Shown in pieces: positions 44,918 through 53,251 of a stretch of DNA of 64,000 nucleotides (within the stretch, counting starts at the first letter, position 1; each line of letters opens with the position of its first letter). The notes under the pieces are model-generated. The model was not told the DNA's origin. It saw nothing but the letters and a program-made list of their open reading frames with translations, and made no database searches. This DNA comes from CAVVEC01 sp963770485 (GTDB taxonomy: Bacteria > Acidobacteriota > Terriglobia > Terriglobales > Acidobacteriaceae), in contig CAVYPX010000016.1 of the NCBI GenBank assembly GCA_963770485.1, positions 744,001 to 808,000 of the forward strand, written 5' to 3'. The translations under genes and the position numbers were made by a program.

Positions 44918-45342
44918 TCGTACTCGACGCAAACATTCTTATCTACTCGTACGATAGTGGCTCATCTCAACATACAAAGGCGCGGGCGTGGGTGGAGAAA
45001 ACCTTCTCGGGTCTCGAATCCGTCGGACTATCGTGGCAAACCGTGGCTGCATTCCTGCGAGTGATGACCAATACTCGATTGCCAGGACCCCGGCTGAGCC
45101 TGGAGCAAGCGGCGCGGTTAGTAGATGAGTGGCTGGAGCAGCCCAACGTACGAGTTCTTTCGCCTAGCGATGAACACTGGATTTCATTGCGGCGCATGAT
45201 TGTCGAGGGGCAGGCTTCAGGTGCCCTGATTAGCGACGCGCAACTGGCCGCATTGACGATGGAATACGGCGGCGTGCTCCACACCACCGACCGCGACTTC
45301 GCGCGCTTCCCGGGGCTGCGCTGGATAAACCCGCTGGCGTAG
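44914..45342 (+). CDS. VapC-like PIN-domain toxin
   Basis: 142 aa. The PIN fold acidic residues are visible: Asp in MIVLDANILIYSYD (residue 5), a middle Glu/Asp pair around VDEWLEQP and Asp residues in LISDAQLAALTMEYG and TTDRDFARFPGL near the C terminus. PIN toxins cleave RNA, often tRNA or rRNA, when the VapB antitoxin is lost. It begins with GTG overlapping the antitoxin stop. The substrate of this toxin is unknown. Confidence 0.88.
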   Translation: MIVLDANILIYSYDSGSSQHTKARAWVEKTFSGLESVGLSWQTVAAFLRVMTNTRLPGPRLSLEQAARLVDEWLEQPNVRVLSPSDEHWISLRRMIVEGQASGALISDAQLAALTMEYGGVLHTTDRDFARFPGLRWINPLA

Positions 45343-45382
45343 AGCGGCACATTATCGCTGCCCCCAACGCTACGGCAGGACC

Positions 45383-45523
45383 ACCGGGAAGGGCACGACT
45401 TTGAGTCGCGCCGCCTAGAGGCTATAAACAACCGGCTTTAGCCGCTGGGGCACAACCTACCTCAGCGGCTTGTCGTGGGGAAAACTCACTTTCGGCACGA
45501 CTGAAGGTTGTGCCCTTCCTGGT
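45383..45523. repeat. MITE/REP-like element with 26-bp imperfect inverted ends
   Basis: The left arm (45383-45408, ACCGGGAAGGGCACGACTTT and six more bases) and the reverse complement of the right arm (45498-45523) agree at about 22 of 26 positions. The inside contains a second hairpin (AGCCGCTG with CAGCGGCT). The element is 141 bp, non-coding and ends 15 bp before the promoter of the HTH gene at 45563. Confidence 0.65.
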
Positions 45524-45562
45524 ACCGGCTGTGGATGTAAGTTATAAGTTACACTGGACACT

Positions 45563-45868
45563 ATGAAACGCAAGGCGAGCATATCCCACGATGAAGCCAC
45601 AATTCGTGAGCTTCGCGATAATCCGGAGTTCGCCGCCGAGTACCTTCGCGCTGCATTGGAAGATGACGACGAGCCTAGCGTACTCCTGATCGCCCTGCGC
45701 CGCATCGCGGAGGCACGGGGCGGCATTGCCAAGGTAGCCAAAGCCGCCGGCATTGAGCGTGAGAGCTTGTACCGCGCCTTATCGGCGCGCGGAAACCCTC
45801 GGCTTTCGACTTTGGTTGCGGTGACCAAAGCGGTCGGGTTAAAGCTCACGGTGGAACCCGCGCAATAG
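45563..45868 (+). CDS. Addiction-module antidote-type HTH protein, orphan
   Basis: 101 aa. The sequence around SISHDEATIRELRDNPEFAA and YLRAALEDDDEPSVLLIAL, followed by a helix-turn-helix (GGIAKVAKAAGIERESLYRA), is the HI1420-type antidote layout. Normally its RelE-like toxin lies directly upstream; here the space is taken by the 141-bp repeat element and no toxin is found. The antidote is thus an orphan. A TAAGTTA direct repeat (45538-45551) lies at the promoter and is a possible binding site. Confidence 0.8.
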   Translation: MKRKASISHDEATIRELRDNPEFAAEYLRAALEDDDEPSVLLIALRRIAEARGGIAKVAKAAGIERESLYRALSARGNPRLSTLVAVTKAVGLKLTVEPAQ

Positions 45869-45911
45869 GCTCTGCTTGACACTGCATTCGTCGCCTCTTA
45901 CCCTTGGACTT

Positions 45912-46193
45912 ATGGAAGTGCGATTGACTCCCGATCAGGAAGCATTTATCCGTCAAGCGATTGAGACAGGACGCTTTCATCGTCCCGAGGATGCGGTGGA
46001 AGAAGCCTTGTCGCTGTGGGAAGAGAAGGAGCGCACCCGTGCTGAGATTCTTGCCGCTGTTGATACGGCAGAGGCGTCGCTCGCCCGCGGTGGAGGACGC
46101 GCCATCACAACGGAATCGATGCAACAGCTGGCCGATGAAGTGAAACAGCGCGGCCGCGCCCGCCTCGCCGCCGAGCCATCTTCTCACCGCTGA
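45912..46193 (+). CDS. ParD-like antitoxin
   Basis: 93 aa starting at ATG 45912 (an in-frame upstream start at 45876 is less likely). The N terminus (MEVRLTPDQEAFIRQAIETG and FHRPEDAVEEALSLWEEKE) is the ribbon-helix-helix-like CC2985/ParD type. The rest is a basic, disordered tail that would wrap the toxin. Its stop overlaps the start of parE (TGATG), so they are coupled. It should autoregulate its promoter. Confidence 0.87.
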   Translation: MEVRLTPDQEAFIRQAIETGRFHRPEDAVEEALSLWEEKERTRAEILAAVDTAEASLARGGGRAITTESMQQLADEVKQRGRARLAAEPSSHR

Positions 46194-46489
46194 TGGCGCA
46201 TCGCGTCGCACCCCAAGCCGAAGCCGAACTTGATGGGCTTTGGTACTACGTCGCAAGAGAAAGCGGCAGCATCGAGATTGCCGACCGGCTCATCGATTCC
46301 ATCACTGAGCGCTTTCTCCTTCTTGCCCGCAACCCGCGCCTCGGACGCCGCCGCGACGACGAGTTGCGTCCTGGGATCCGTAGTTTTCCCGTGGGCGAGT
46401 ACATCATTCTGTACCGCATCGAAGCTGAGGACGTTCTGATTCTTCATGTGTTTCGGGGCAGCCGGAACATCGAGGCGCTACTGGGCTAG
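46193..46489 (+). CDS. ParE/RelE-family toxin
   Basis: 98 aa. The ParE fold is recognisable: two N-terminal helices (AEAELDGLWYYVARESGSIE), LLARNPRLGRRRDDELRPGI and the C-terminal strands (SFPVGEYIILYRIEAEDVLI) ending in HVFRGSRNIEALLG. ParE toxins poison DNA gyrase in known systems, while RelE relatives cleave mRNA; the family cannot be settled by reading. It is paired with ParD upstream by an overlapping start. Confidence 0.87.
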   Translation: MAHRVAPQAEAELDGLWYYVARESGSIEIADRLIDSITERFLLLARNPRLGRRRDDELRPGIRSFPVGEYIILYRIEAEDVLILHVFRGSRNIEALLG

Positions 46490-46626
46490 TCGAGCGACGT
46501 CTGGCGCGTGCACGGGGAGAATTCCCTGTAACGCCTCCGGTTTGGCCGGCCTTGGTAGAGATCCTTCGACTTCGTAGCCGACCAGTGAAGCGGGTCAGCT
46601 ACTCCGCTCAGGATCATAGTGGGTAT

Positions 46627-48291
46627 TCATATCTCCAAGATCACCGGCATGATCAGCGGCCGCTTCTGTGTCTGTTTCGAAATGTAGCGCTTCAAATCCG
46701 CCCGGATTTTCTCTTTGATCACGCCGTAGTCGGCCTTCTCTTCCTCGCTGGACGCCTCCAGCGTCTGCATCACCAGTTGCCGCGCGCCATCCACAAAGCC
46801 GTCTTCTCCCGGCGCAAACCCCCGGGTCACGATCTCAGGCGGAGTTTCCACCCGGCCCGACAATTTATTGATCGCGATGATGGGCAGCACGATGCCGTCT
46901 TCGCTCAAGTGCCGGCGATCCTTGATGATCAGATCTTCGACTACGTCGGTTCGCGAGCCGGAATCAATGCATACGCGGCCCACGTTGACACGTCCCGCTT
47001 TGCGCGCGCCCAGTTCGTCAAATTCGAGAATGTCGCCACTCTCCATCAGCATCACATTCCCCACGGAACCATGCATGGACGCTGCCAATTCGGCGTGCAA
47101 CTTTAACTGCCGGTATTCGCCGTGAATGGGAATGAAATACTTGGGCTTAACCAGATTGATGATGAGCTTAAGCTCCTCCTGGCTGGCGTGCCCGCTGACG
47201 TGCACTGGCGGCGACGATCCGTCTTCGTAGATTACGTGAGCCTGGCGGCGAAACAGGTGGTCAATCATGCGGTAGATCGCCTTTTCGTTCCCCGGGATGA
47301 TGCGCGACGACAATACCACCGTGTCGCCCTTCTCGATCTTGGCATGCTTGTGATTGTCCACCGCTGCCCGCGAGAGCGCCGACATGGGCTCGCCCTGGGT
47401 GCCACTGATGAGCACGCAAACTTTCTCCGGCGCGAAATTCTTCATCTCTCCGGGATGGATCAGCAGCCCTTCAGGAATTTCCACGTAACCGAGATCCTCG
47501 GCAATTTCCGCCGAGCTGTTCATCGAACGTCCGATGAATGCCACCTTGCGCCCATGTTCCCAGGCCAGCTCCACCGTCAGCTTGATGCGATGAATGGAGG
47601 AAGAAAAACAGGAAATAAATAGCCGCCGCTCGGTGCGCGCGAACACCTCATCGAACTTTCGTCGCACCGCCCGCTCACTCGGCGTGTATCCTTTGCGCTC
47701 GACGTTGGTCGAATCCTGAAACAGCGCCAGCACGCCCTCTTTGCCGTACTCGGCGAACGCATGCAGGTCGAACAGCTTGTTGTCCGTGGGAGTGGGGTCC
47801 ACCTTGAAGTCGCCGGTGTGAATGATCACGCCCACCGGGGTGTGGATGGCCAGGGCTACGCAATCCACCAGACTATGCGTGACCTGAATCGGATGGATGG
47901 TGAACGCTCCGACTTTAAAGCGCTCTCCGGACCTGATCTCGCGCAGATCAGCGTTGTCAAGGAGTCCGTGCTCATCCAGTTTGTCTTCCACGTACGCGAG
48001 AGTGAACTCCGTACCCCACACCGGCACGTTGAGTTCAGAAAGAATCCAGGGCAAAGCGCCGATGTGGTCTTCATGCCCGTGGGTCAGGATGATGGCGCGC
48101 ACCCGCTGCCGGTTTTCGATCAGATAAGAAATGTCGGGAACAACAATATCCACGCCCAAAAGCTCGGACTCGGGGAACATGAGGCCGGCGTCGATGACAA
48201 CAATGTCTTCGCCCCAGCGCACAGCCATGCAGTTCATGCCGAACTCGCCCAAGCCGCCGAGGGGTACGATGTGCAGTTTTCCAGTTGGCAT
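46627..48291 (-). CDS. rnj: Ribonuclease J
   Basis: 554 aa. The metallo-beta-lactamase core contains TILTHGHEDHIGALPWIL-like HGHEDH (about residues 72-77), and the beta-CASP region has HVSGHASQEELKLIINLVKP. The middle motif (STNVERKGYTPSERAV) and the C-terminal dimer domain are present. RNase J is a dual 5'-3' exonuclease and endonuclease for mRNA decay and rRNA maturation; many Acidobacteria use it. It lies next to the TA island, divergent from ecsC. Confidence 0.95.
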   Translation of the reverse strand: MPTGKLHIVPLGGLGEFGMNCMAVRWGEDIVVIDAGLMFPESELLGVDIVVPDISYLIENRQRVRAIILTHGHEDHIGALPWILSELNVPVWGTEFTLAYVEDKLDEHGLLDNADLREIRSGERFKVGAFTIHPIQVTHSLVDCVALAIHTPVGVIIHTGDFKVDPTPTDNKLFDLHAFAEYGKEGVLALFQDSTNVERKGYTPSERAVRRKFDEVFARTERRLFISCFSSSIHRIKLTVELAWEHGRKVAFIGRSMNSSAEIAEDLGYVEIPEGLLIHPGEMKNFAPEKVCVLISGTQGEPMSALSRAAVDNHKHAKIEKGDTVVLSSRIIPGNEKAIYRMIDHLFRRQAHVIYEDGSSPPVHVSGHASQEELKLIINLVKPKYFIPIHGEYRQLKLHAELAASMHGSVGNVMLMESGDILEFDELGARKAGRVNVGRVCIDSGSRTDVVEDLIIKDRRHLSEDGIVLPIIAINKLSGRVETPPEIVTRGFAPGEDGFVDGARQLVMQTLEASSEEEKADYGVIKEKIRADLKRYISKQTQKRPLIMPVILEI

Positions 48292-48426
48292 CAGGAGTCA
48301 ATTGATCCTAGCATACGACCCGCAGGTCAGGCCTGCATGGCGGATAGGCAGAACCGACCTCTGAGAACCAAGTCCGGAGAACCGGAAACTGGTTTTTCTT
48401 CCTCTCCATGGGTTACCTTCTAAGAG

Positions 48427-49131
48427 ATGGCTCGGCAACATCGCAAATCGTGGCTGATGCACCCGTTCGAAAACGCTCTGCGTCGCGCCTTCCAGCATGC
48501 CTACGAGACGGTCAAAGTCGACCCAGCGAAATTCCTCCTGCAGCTGCGCGTCGCTTACGGTCTGCCGATCACCAGTTTTCAGGGCATTTACTCCGTAGAA
48601 TTGACCGTTCTTGATGATCTTGCAAACCGTGTCATCCACGGCGGGATGAAGCTGGCCGCAGCTGAAGGCGCCGGACTCGGCCTGGGCGGAGTCATGACCA
48701 TGCTGCCCGATCTCAGCATTCTGGCCGGCATCACGCTGCGAACCATCCAAAAGCTCAGCCTGGTCTACGGTTTCGAATACAACACCGACGAAGAAACCGC
48801 GGAGCTTTGGATCGCTGCGGCCAGCGCCGCAGGAGTCGACATCAGCCGCGAGGTGCTGGAAAAAGAGGTGGTCAATCGCTTCGTTCCCAAAGTCATCCAA
48901 CGCATTGCCGTGCAGGCCAGTAAGGAAGCGGTGGAGAAGTGGTCCGGACGCCTGATTCCAATTGCCAGTTCGGTGATTGGCGCGGGATTGAATTACTATT
49001 TCGTGCGCGCCTGGGGCGAACGGGCCCAGGCGCATTTTCGCCAGAGGCACATGGAAGTGCGCAACCGGATGAACAGTGGACAATCAGTGGTTTCGGCGGC
49101 GGCAAAACCTGTGAGACTCTTGTCCCGATAG
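48427..49131 (+). CDS. EcsC family protein
   Basis: 234 aa. The region LQLRVAYGLPITSFQGIYS, the small-residue-rich stretch GAGLGLGGVMTMLPDLSIL and the long helical tail match the EcsC family, whose members are membrane-associated proteins of unclear function near ABC or secretion genes in other bacteria. The middle part (AGITLRTIQKLSLVYGF) and the end (PIASSVIGAGLNYYFVRAW) look like membrane-associated helices. It is divergent from rnj and has no close partner. Confidence 0.82.
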   Translation: MARQHRKSWLMHPFENALRRAFQHAYETVKVDPAKFLLQLRVAYGLPITSFQGIYSVELTVLDDLANRVIHGGMKLAAAEGAGLGLGGVMTMLPDLSILAGITLRTIQKLSLVYGFEYNTDEETAELWIAAASAAGVDISREVLEKEVVNRFVPKVIQRIAVQASKEAVEKWSGRLIPIASSVIGAGLNYYFVRAWGERAQAHFRQRHMEVRNRMNSGQSVVSAAAKPVRLLSR

Positions 49132-49318
49132 ATGGACTCAACTGTTACAGGTCAGACTTGACCTTGCACGCCTTGCGGTCGGATCAAGTCAGGAGTGTCA
49201 GGGCTGCTCCGGATGAAAATTATTTCACACTGTCGCGAACAGGCGGGATAGGTGTAAGATCGCCACGGTGTTTGAGGGCTAAAAACAAGATTCGTGCTAA
49301 GTCGAGGAGGTTACCCGG

Positions 49319-50605
49319 GTGAGCCAAAAGTTCACACTCAATGTAAGTTCGGCCCTGGTCGCGCTAGCCGTCTTTCTCACCTTTGCGGGCAATGTCACTG
49401 CTGAGAGCTGGAAAGAAGAGGTCATCCACGGCTTCCAAGGCCAGCCCTCTGCATTTCCTGCCGCCGGGTTAGTAACGGATGGCTCAGGCAACCTATATGG
49501 CACAAGTAGTGGTTACGATAGCCAATCCGGTACTGTCTTTCGGCTAGACGTTCCAAGGCGGAAAGGTGGACATTGGGTCATTGACACCCTTCACAGTTTT
49601 GAAGGGAACGATCGGATCGACGGAAAGGGCCCCGAAGGTGGGGTGGTCTTCGATAAGGAAGGAAATGTTTACGGCACGACCTTTTATGGCGTCGGGGCAA
49701 ACGGCGGCGGCACGATCTTCAGGCTGAAGCCTCCTGCCAAGAAGGGCGGGAGATGGACTGAGACAATCCTGCATGCCTTCGATGGTTGTACTGACGGCTG
49801 CGGTCCGGGCGGACTGATCTTCGGCAAGGAGGGTGCGCTTTACGGCACCACCCTATCCGGTGGGGCGTTCAAGGATGGCACAGTCTATGAGCTCCTGCGG
49901 CAGGGCGCAGAAGATCACTGGACATTCAAGGTGCTCCACAACTTCGCTGGCCCGGACGGCAGTGAACCGCTTTACAGCGGTGGCAACCTAGCCATCGACA
50001 AACAGGGCAGCCTTTACGGCGTGACCGCGTTCGGCGGCGCATATGATGCGGGAGTCGTTTTCCGACTGGCGCCGTCCTCAAATGGCGATGGTTGGACAGA
50101 AAGTGTTCTCTACACCTTTACCGGTGGAAACGATGGAGGTGGGCCGAACGGTGGCTTGATCTTTGATGACGCGGGAAAATTGTACGGGACGACCAGAGCT
50201 GGAGGCCCGTCCTCTGGTGGTACAGTTTTCGAATTGACCCCTTCAAAGGAAGGCTCTTGGACCGAGACCGTATTGAATAGCTTTAGCGGGAACGGTGGTG
50301 ACGGGCCTTGGGGCCGTCTGATTTTCGACAAAGATGGTAATCTCTATGGTACAACTCTTAGGGAAGGGCCGAACCTTGGAGGTACAGTTTTCCGCCTGAA
50401 GCCACCAAAACGGCGGCGAGGTTCTTGGACCGGGACTACGCTACACAAGTTTTCCGGCCTCCATGACGGCGGGCTGCCTCTCGCAGGACTGACCTTTGAC
50501 AAGCATGGCGCGCTCTACGGGACGACATATTCTGGCGGGGACCTTAAAACGTGCAGTGCAGTCCGCGGCTGCGGCACAATTTTCAAGATTTACCGCACGA
50601 AATAG
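49319..50605 (+). CDS. Secreted GloVer-repeat protein, second copy
   Basis: 428 aa. GTG 49319 is preceded by GAGGAGG at 49303-49309. A signal peptide (ALVALAVFLTFAGNVTAES) is followed by about eight GloVer repeats (HGFQGQPSAFPAAGLVTDGS, GNVYGTTFYGVGANGGGTIF, GALYGTTYSGGDLK). The spacing between repeats is slightly longer than in the first copy, and Lys/Arg-rich inserts (LKPPKRRRGSWTG) occur. No leader like that of the first copy is seen. It is convergent with dapD. Confidence 0.82.
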   Translation: MSQKFTLNVSSALVALAVFLTFAGNVTAESWKEEVIHGFQGQPSAFPAAGLVTDGSGNLYGTSSGYDSQSGTVFRLDVPRRKGGHWVIDTLHSFEGNDRIDGKGPEGGVVFDKEGNVYGTTFYGVGANGGGTIFRLKPPAKKGGRWTETILHAFDGCTDGCGPGGLIFGKEGALYGTTLSGGAFKDGTVYELLRQGAEDHWTFKVLHNFAGPDGSEPLYSGGNLAIDKQGSLYGVTAFGGAYDAGVVFRLAPSSNGDGWTESVLYTFTGGNDGGGPNGGLIFDDAGKLYGTTRAGGPSSGGTVFELTPSKEGSWTETVLNSFSGNGGDGPWGRLIFDKDGNLYGTTLREGPNLGGTVFRLKPPKRRRGSWTGTTLHKFSGLHDGGLPLAGLTFDKHGALYGTTYSGGDLKTCSAVRGCGTIFKIYRTK

Positions 50606-50640
50606 TTTAAAAAGGAGAAACTGCCTCGGACTGTTACAAG

Positions 50641-51474
50641 TCAACGCAGCCAGTCTTCCAGCTCAATTCCGCGATCCGTCTTCGCGTCCCGATACTTCAC
50701 AATCACCGGCGTATACAGCGACAAGTTCCACTCCACACCGGAGCCTTTTTTCACAGCTCTCGATCCGGGCACGACCACGGCGTTCTCCGGTACTTCGAGC
50801 GGCGAGTCCGGGCTGGCTTTGTAGATGTGCCCGCGAACGAGATCATAGAGGGGAGTGGAACGCGTCAGGATCGTGCCCGCTCCCAGCACCGCTCCAGCCC
50901 GCACCAGCGTGCCTTCATACACACCGCAGTTGCCACCCACCAGCACATCGTCTTCGATGATGACAGGAGCGGCATTGATCGGCTCCAGCACTCCGCCGAT
51001 CTGCGCCGCTGCGCTCAAATGCACGCGTTTGCCGATCTGGGCGCAGGACCCAACCAGCGCGTGCGAGTCCACCATCGTGCCTTCATCCACATAGGCGCCG
51101 ACATTAATAAACATGGGGGGCATACAAATCACACCCGGCGCCACATAGGCCCCCATTCGCACAGACGACCCTCCGGGCACCACGCGCACGCGATCTGCGA
51201 CTGTAAACTTCCGGGCAGGGAAGGTGTCTTTGTCGACAAAGGCAAGGCAGGCGTCATCGCCCATCTGGCTGAGTTCGCCGAGACGGAAACCGAGCAGAAT
51301 GCCCTGCTTCACCCAGACATTGACCACCCATCGCCCGTCAACTCTTTCCGCGGCGCGAATCTTGCCTTCCGTCAGTTGCTCGCGGAAATCGAGAAAGGTC
51401 TGGCGCGCCTCGGGATCGCGTTCCACTTCCCCAAGAGACGCCAGACGTTCGATGGCTGACTTGAGTGATGGCAT
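50641..51474 (-). CDS. dapD: Tetrahydrodipicolinate N-succinyltransferase
   Basis: 277 aa. The hexapeptide-repeat left-handed beta helix is visible: GAYVAPGVICMPPMFINVGA, YVDEGTMVDSHALVGSCAQI and GGVLEPINAAPVIIEDDVLV, with the C-terminal RAVKKGSGVEWNLSLYTPVI. It succinylates tetrahydrodipicolinate in the succinylase branch to diaminopimelate and lysine. The other pathway genes dapA, dapB and lysC are on the same strand but 9-13 kb upstream, separated by unrelated genes. It is a single gene between two transcripts. Confidence 0.93.
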   Translation of the reverse strand: MPSLKSAIERLASLGEVERDPEARQTFLDFREQLTEGKIRAAERVDGRWVVNVWVKQGILLGFRLGELSQMGDDACLAFVDKDTFPARKFTVADRVRVVPGGSSVRMGAYVAPGVICMPPMFINVGAYVDEGTMVDSHALVGSCAQIGKRVHLSAAAQIGGVLEPINAAPVIIEDDVLVGGNCGVYEGTLVRAGAVLGAGTILTRSTPLYDLVRGHIYKASPDSPLEVPENAVVVPGSRAVKKGSGVEWNLSLYTPVIVKYRDAKTDRGIELEDWLR

Positions 51475-51522
51475 GAGAGGGAAAGTATAAAGGAAAGGTG
51501 GATGGCAGGAGGAGGAACCCGC

Positions 51523-53151
51523 TCAGATTGAGCAATCTTGGCTCGGACGCATAATGTCAAAGGGCCGCATCATCTCGTTGTCGCCGTGCTCGAGAATGTG
51601 GCAATGCCAAACGTAGCGTCCGGGGAACCCCTCGAAGCGAACAATGATGCGGGTCACCATGGCAGGATCAGCTCGTACCGTGTCTTTCCACCCCATTTCG
51701 CCGGGATCGGGCGCGACAGGGGGACCGGTAAACCTGATCTCACGTGTCCGCAGGTAGTGAGCAACGTAGAAAGATCGCCGATCGAGAATCTGGAAGCGTA
51801 CAAGATGAAGATGAATAGGGTGAGCGTCGTCCGTGCCATTAATCAGGCTCCAGATTTCCGTGGAGCCGAGGGCAGGATTCTCGGTGACTGGGGCCTTCCA
51901 GCGCGTCCGGTTCAGCAGCATGATGGTCGGGTTGTCCGCGGGATCGTCGGTTTCCTCCAGCGACAACGCGCGGGTCTTTGAAGCTTCGCTTTCCGCCGTT
52001 CGCACAACGGGGCGTAAGGTTTTTGGAATTGCGGCGACAGCAGGGGAAACGTTCCGCGAAACCCGAAATTGCATCGTAGTCAGGATGTCGTTTTTCAGGA
52101 CGATGCTTTGGCCGGCGTTCCTGGAGAAATCCACGATCAAATCTGCGCGCTCGCCCGGCCCGGCCACCAGGCGCTTCTGCGGAACGGGAGCTGGCAGCAG
52201 TCCCTGATCCGAACCAATCTGTTGGAATTCCAGCTGATTCGCAAAAGACAGATGCAAGAAGCGCCCGTTGGAAGCGTTTAGGACACGGAAACGGTAAGGA
52301 CGCGGTTCAACCTCGAGATAGGGCAATATCTTTCCGTTCACCAGGAGCGCGTCGCCGAAGACTTCCGGAACCCACGGGGCTTTGGGTTTGGGCGATACTG
52401 GATAGAAGAGCTGACCGTCCTGGTCGAGCTGGCGATCGCAAAGAACCAGGGGGATCTCATACTTGCCGGCAGGAAGTCCCAGCCCGTCCTCGAAGGCATC
52501 GCGAATGAGGAAAAAACCGAATAGGCCGGCATAGATATTAAGCCGGTTGATCCCCATGGCGTGATCGTGGTACCAGAGCGTGGCCGCGTCCTGGTTGTTC
52601 GGGTAGAAACAGACGCTCGATTTTCCGGGAACGAACCAATCTTCGGGATAGCCGTCGCTTTCCGGCGGGACTCGGCCACCGTGCAGGTGGACCACGGCGC
52701 GGACTTCGGGATTGCCGGCTCCCGCACCCTCCAGATTGTGGTCCACAGGCAAGAGATGGGAAGTGGGAAGTTCGTTCGTCCATTGAACCAGGATTCCCTG
52801 TCCATTGCGGGCTTCCAGCGTCGGACCGGGCCAAGTCGAATTGAAGCCCCAAAAGCGGGTTGGTCTGAGATCGCGATGAAGCTTCGCTTCCGCTTGGCGC
52901 ATGTGGAGATGGTAATAAGGAATTCTCACCGAGGAATCGAGCGGGCTGGGGCGCAGATCCTCAGGCTGGAGGATGGCGGGGATGGGGAGTGGATCGACGA
53001 ACTGCGCCAGCCTGTCAACGTCGAGCGGGCGGCGCGCCGCGGGCGTCCCTTGCGCGAGAAGGCTTGGACAACTGGAAAAGGCGGCCGCGAACACGCCACT
53101 CTTGTAGAGGAACTCGCGCCGGCTGATAAGGCGATCTCGGATCTCTTTCAT
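51523..53151 (-). CDS. Multicopper oxidase (bilirubin oxidase/CotA-like)
   Basis: 542 aa. The N terminus has an RR motif (SRREFLYKSGVFAAAFSSCP), so export may be Tat-dependent, then mature protein with three cupredoxin domains. All four copper-ligand blocks are visible: VVHLHGG, LWYHDHAMG, HPIHLHLVRFQIL and WHCHILEHGDNEMM. It should oxidise a phenolic or metal substrate with reduction of O2. A role in copper handling, manganese oxidation or aromatic oxidation is possible. The start is ATG 53151. It lies between dapD and the phospholipase-type gene on the minus strand. Confidence 0.9.
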   Translation of the reverse strand: MKEIRDRLISRREFLYKSGVFAAAFSSCPSLLAQGTPAARRPLDVDRLAQFVDPLPIPAILQPEDLRPSPLDSSVRIPYYHLHMRQAEAKLHRDLRPTRFWGFNSTWPGPTLEARNGQGILVQWTNELPTSHLLPVDHNLEGAGAGNPEVRAVVHLHGGRVPPESDGYPEDWFVPGKSSVCFYPNNQDAATLWYHDHAMGINRLNIYAGLFGFFLIRDAFEDGLGLPAGKYEIPLVLCDRQLDQDGQLFYPVSPKPKAPWVPEVFGDALLVNGKILPYLEVEPRPYRFRVLNASNGRFLHLSFANQLEFQQIGSDQGLLPAPVPQKRLVAGPGERADLIVDFSRNAGQSIVLKNDILTTMQFRVSRNVSPAVAAIPKTLRPVVRTAESEASKTRALSLEETDDPADNPTIMLLNRTRWKAPVTENPALGSTEIWSLINGTDDAHPIHLHLVRFQILDRRSFYVAHYLRTREIRFTGPPVAPDPGEMGWKDTVRADPAMVTRIIVRFEGFPGRYVWHCHILEHGDNEMMRPFDIMRPSQDCSI

Positions 53152-53251
53152 AGGGTACCGCGAAGCACCTTAACACAACCCAAAAGTCCAAACCGGGCAC
53201 GAGACAATTCTGCTTTCGTGCCCGGTGGGTGTGTAGGAATCCCGACTCAGG

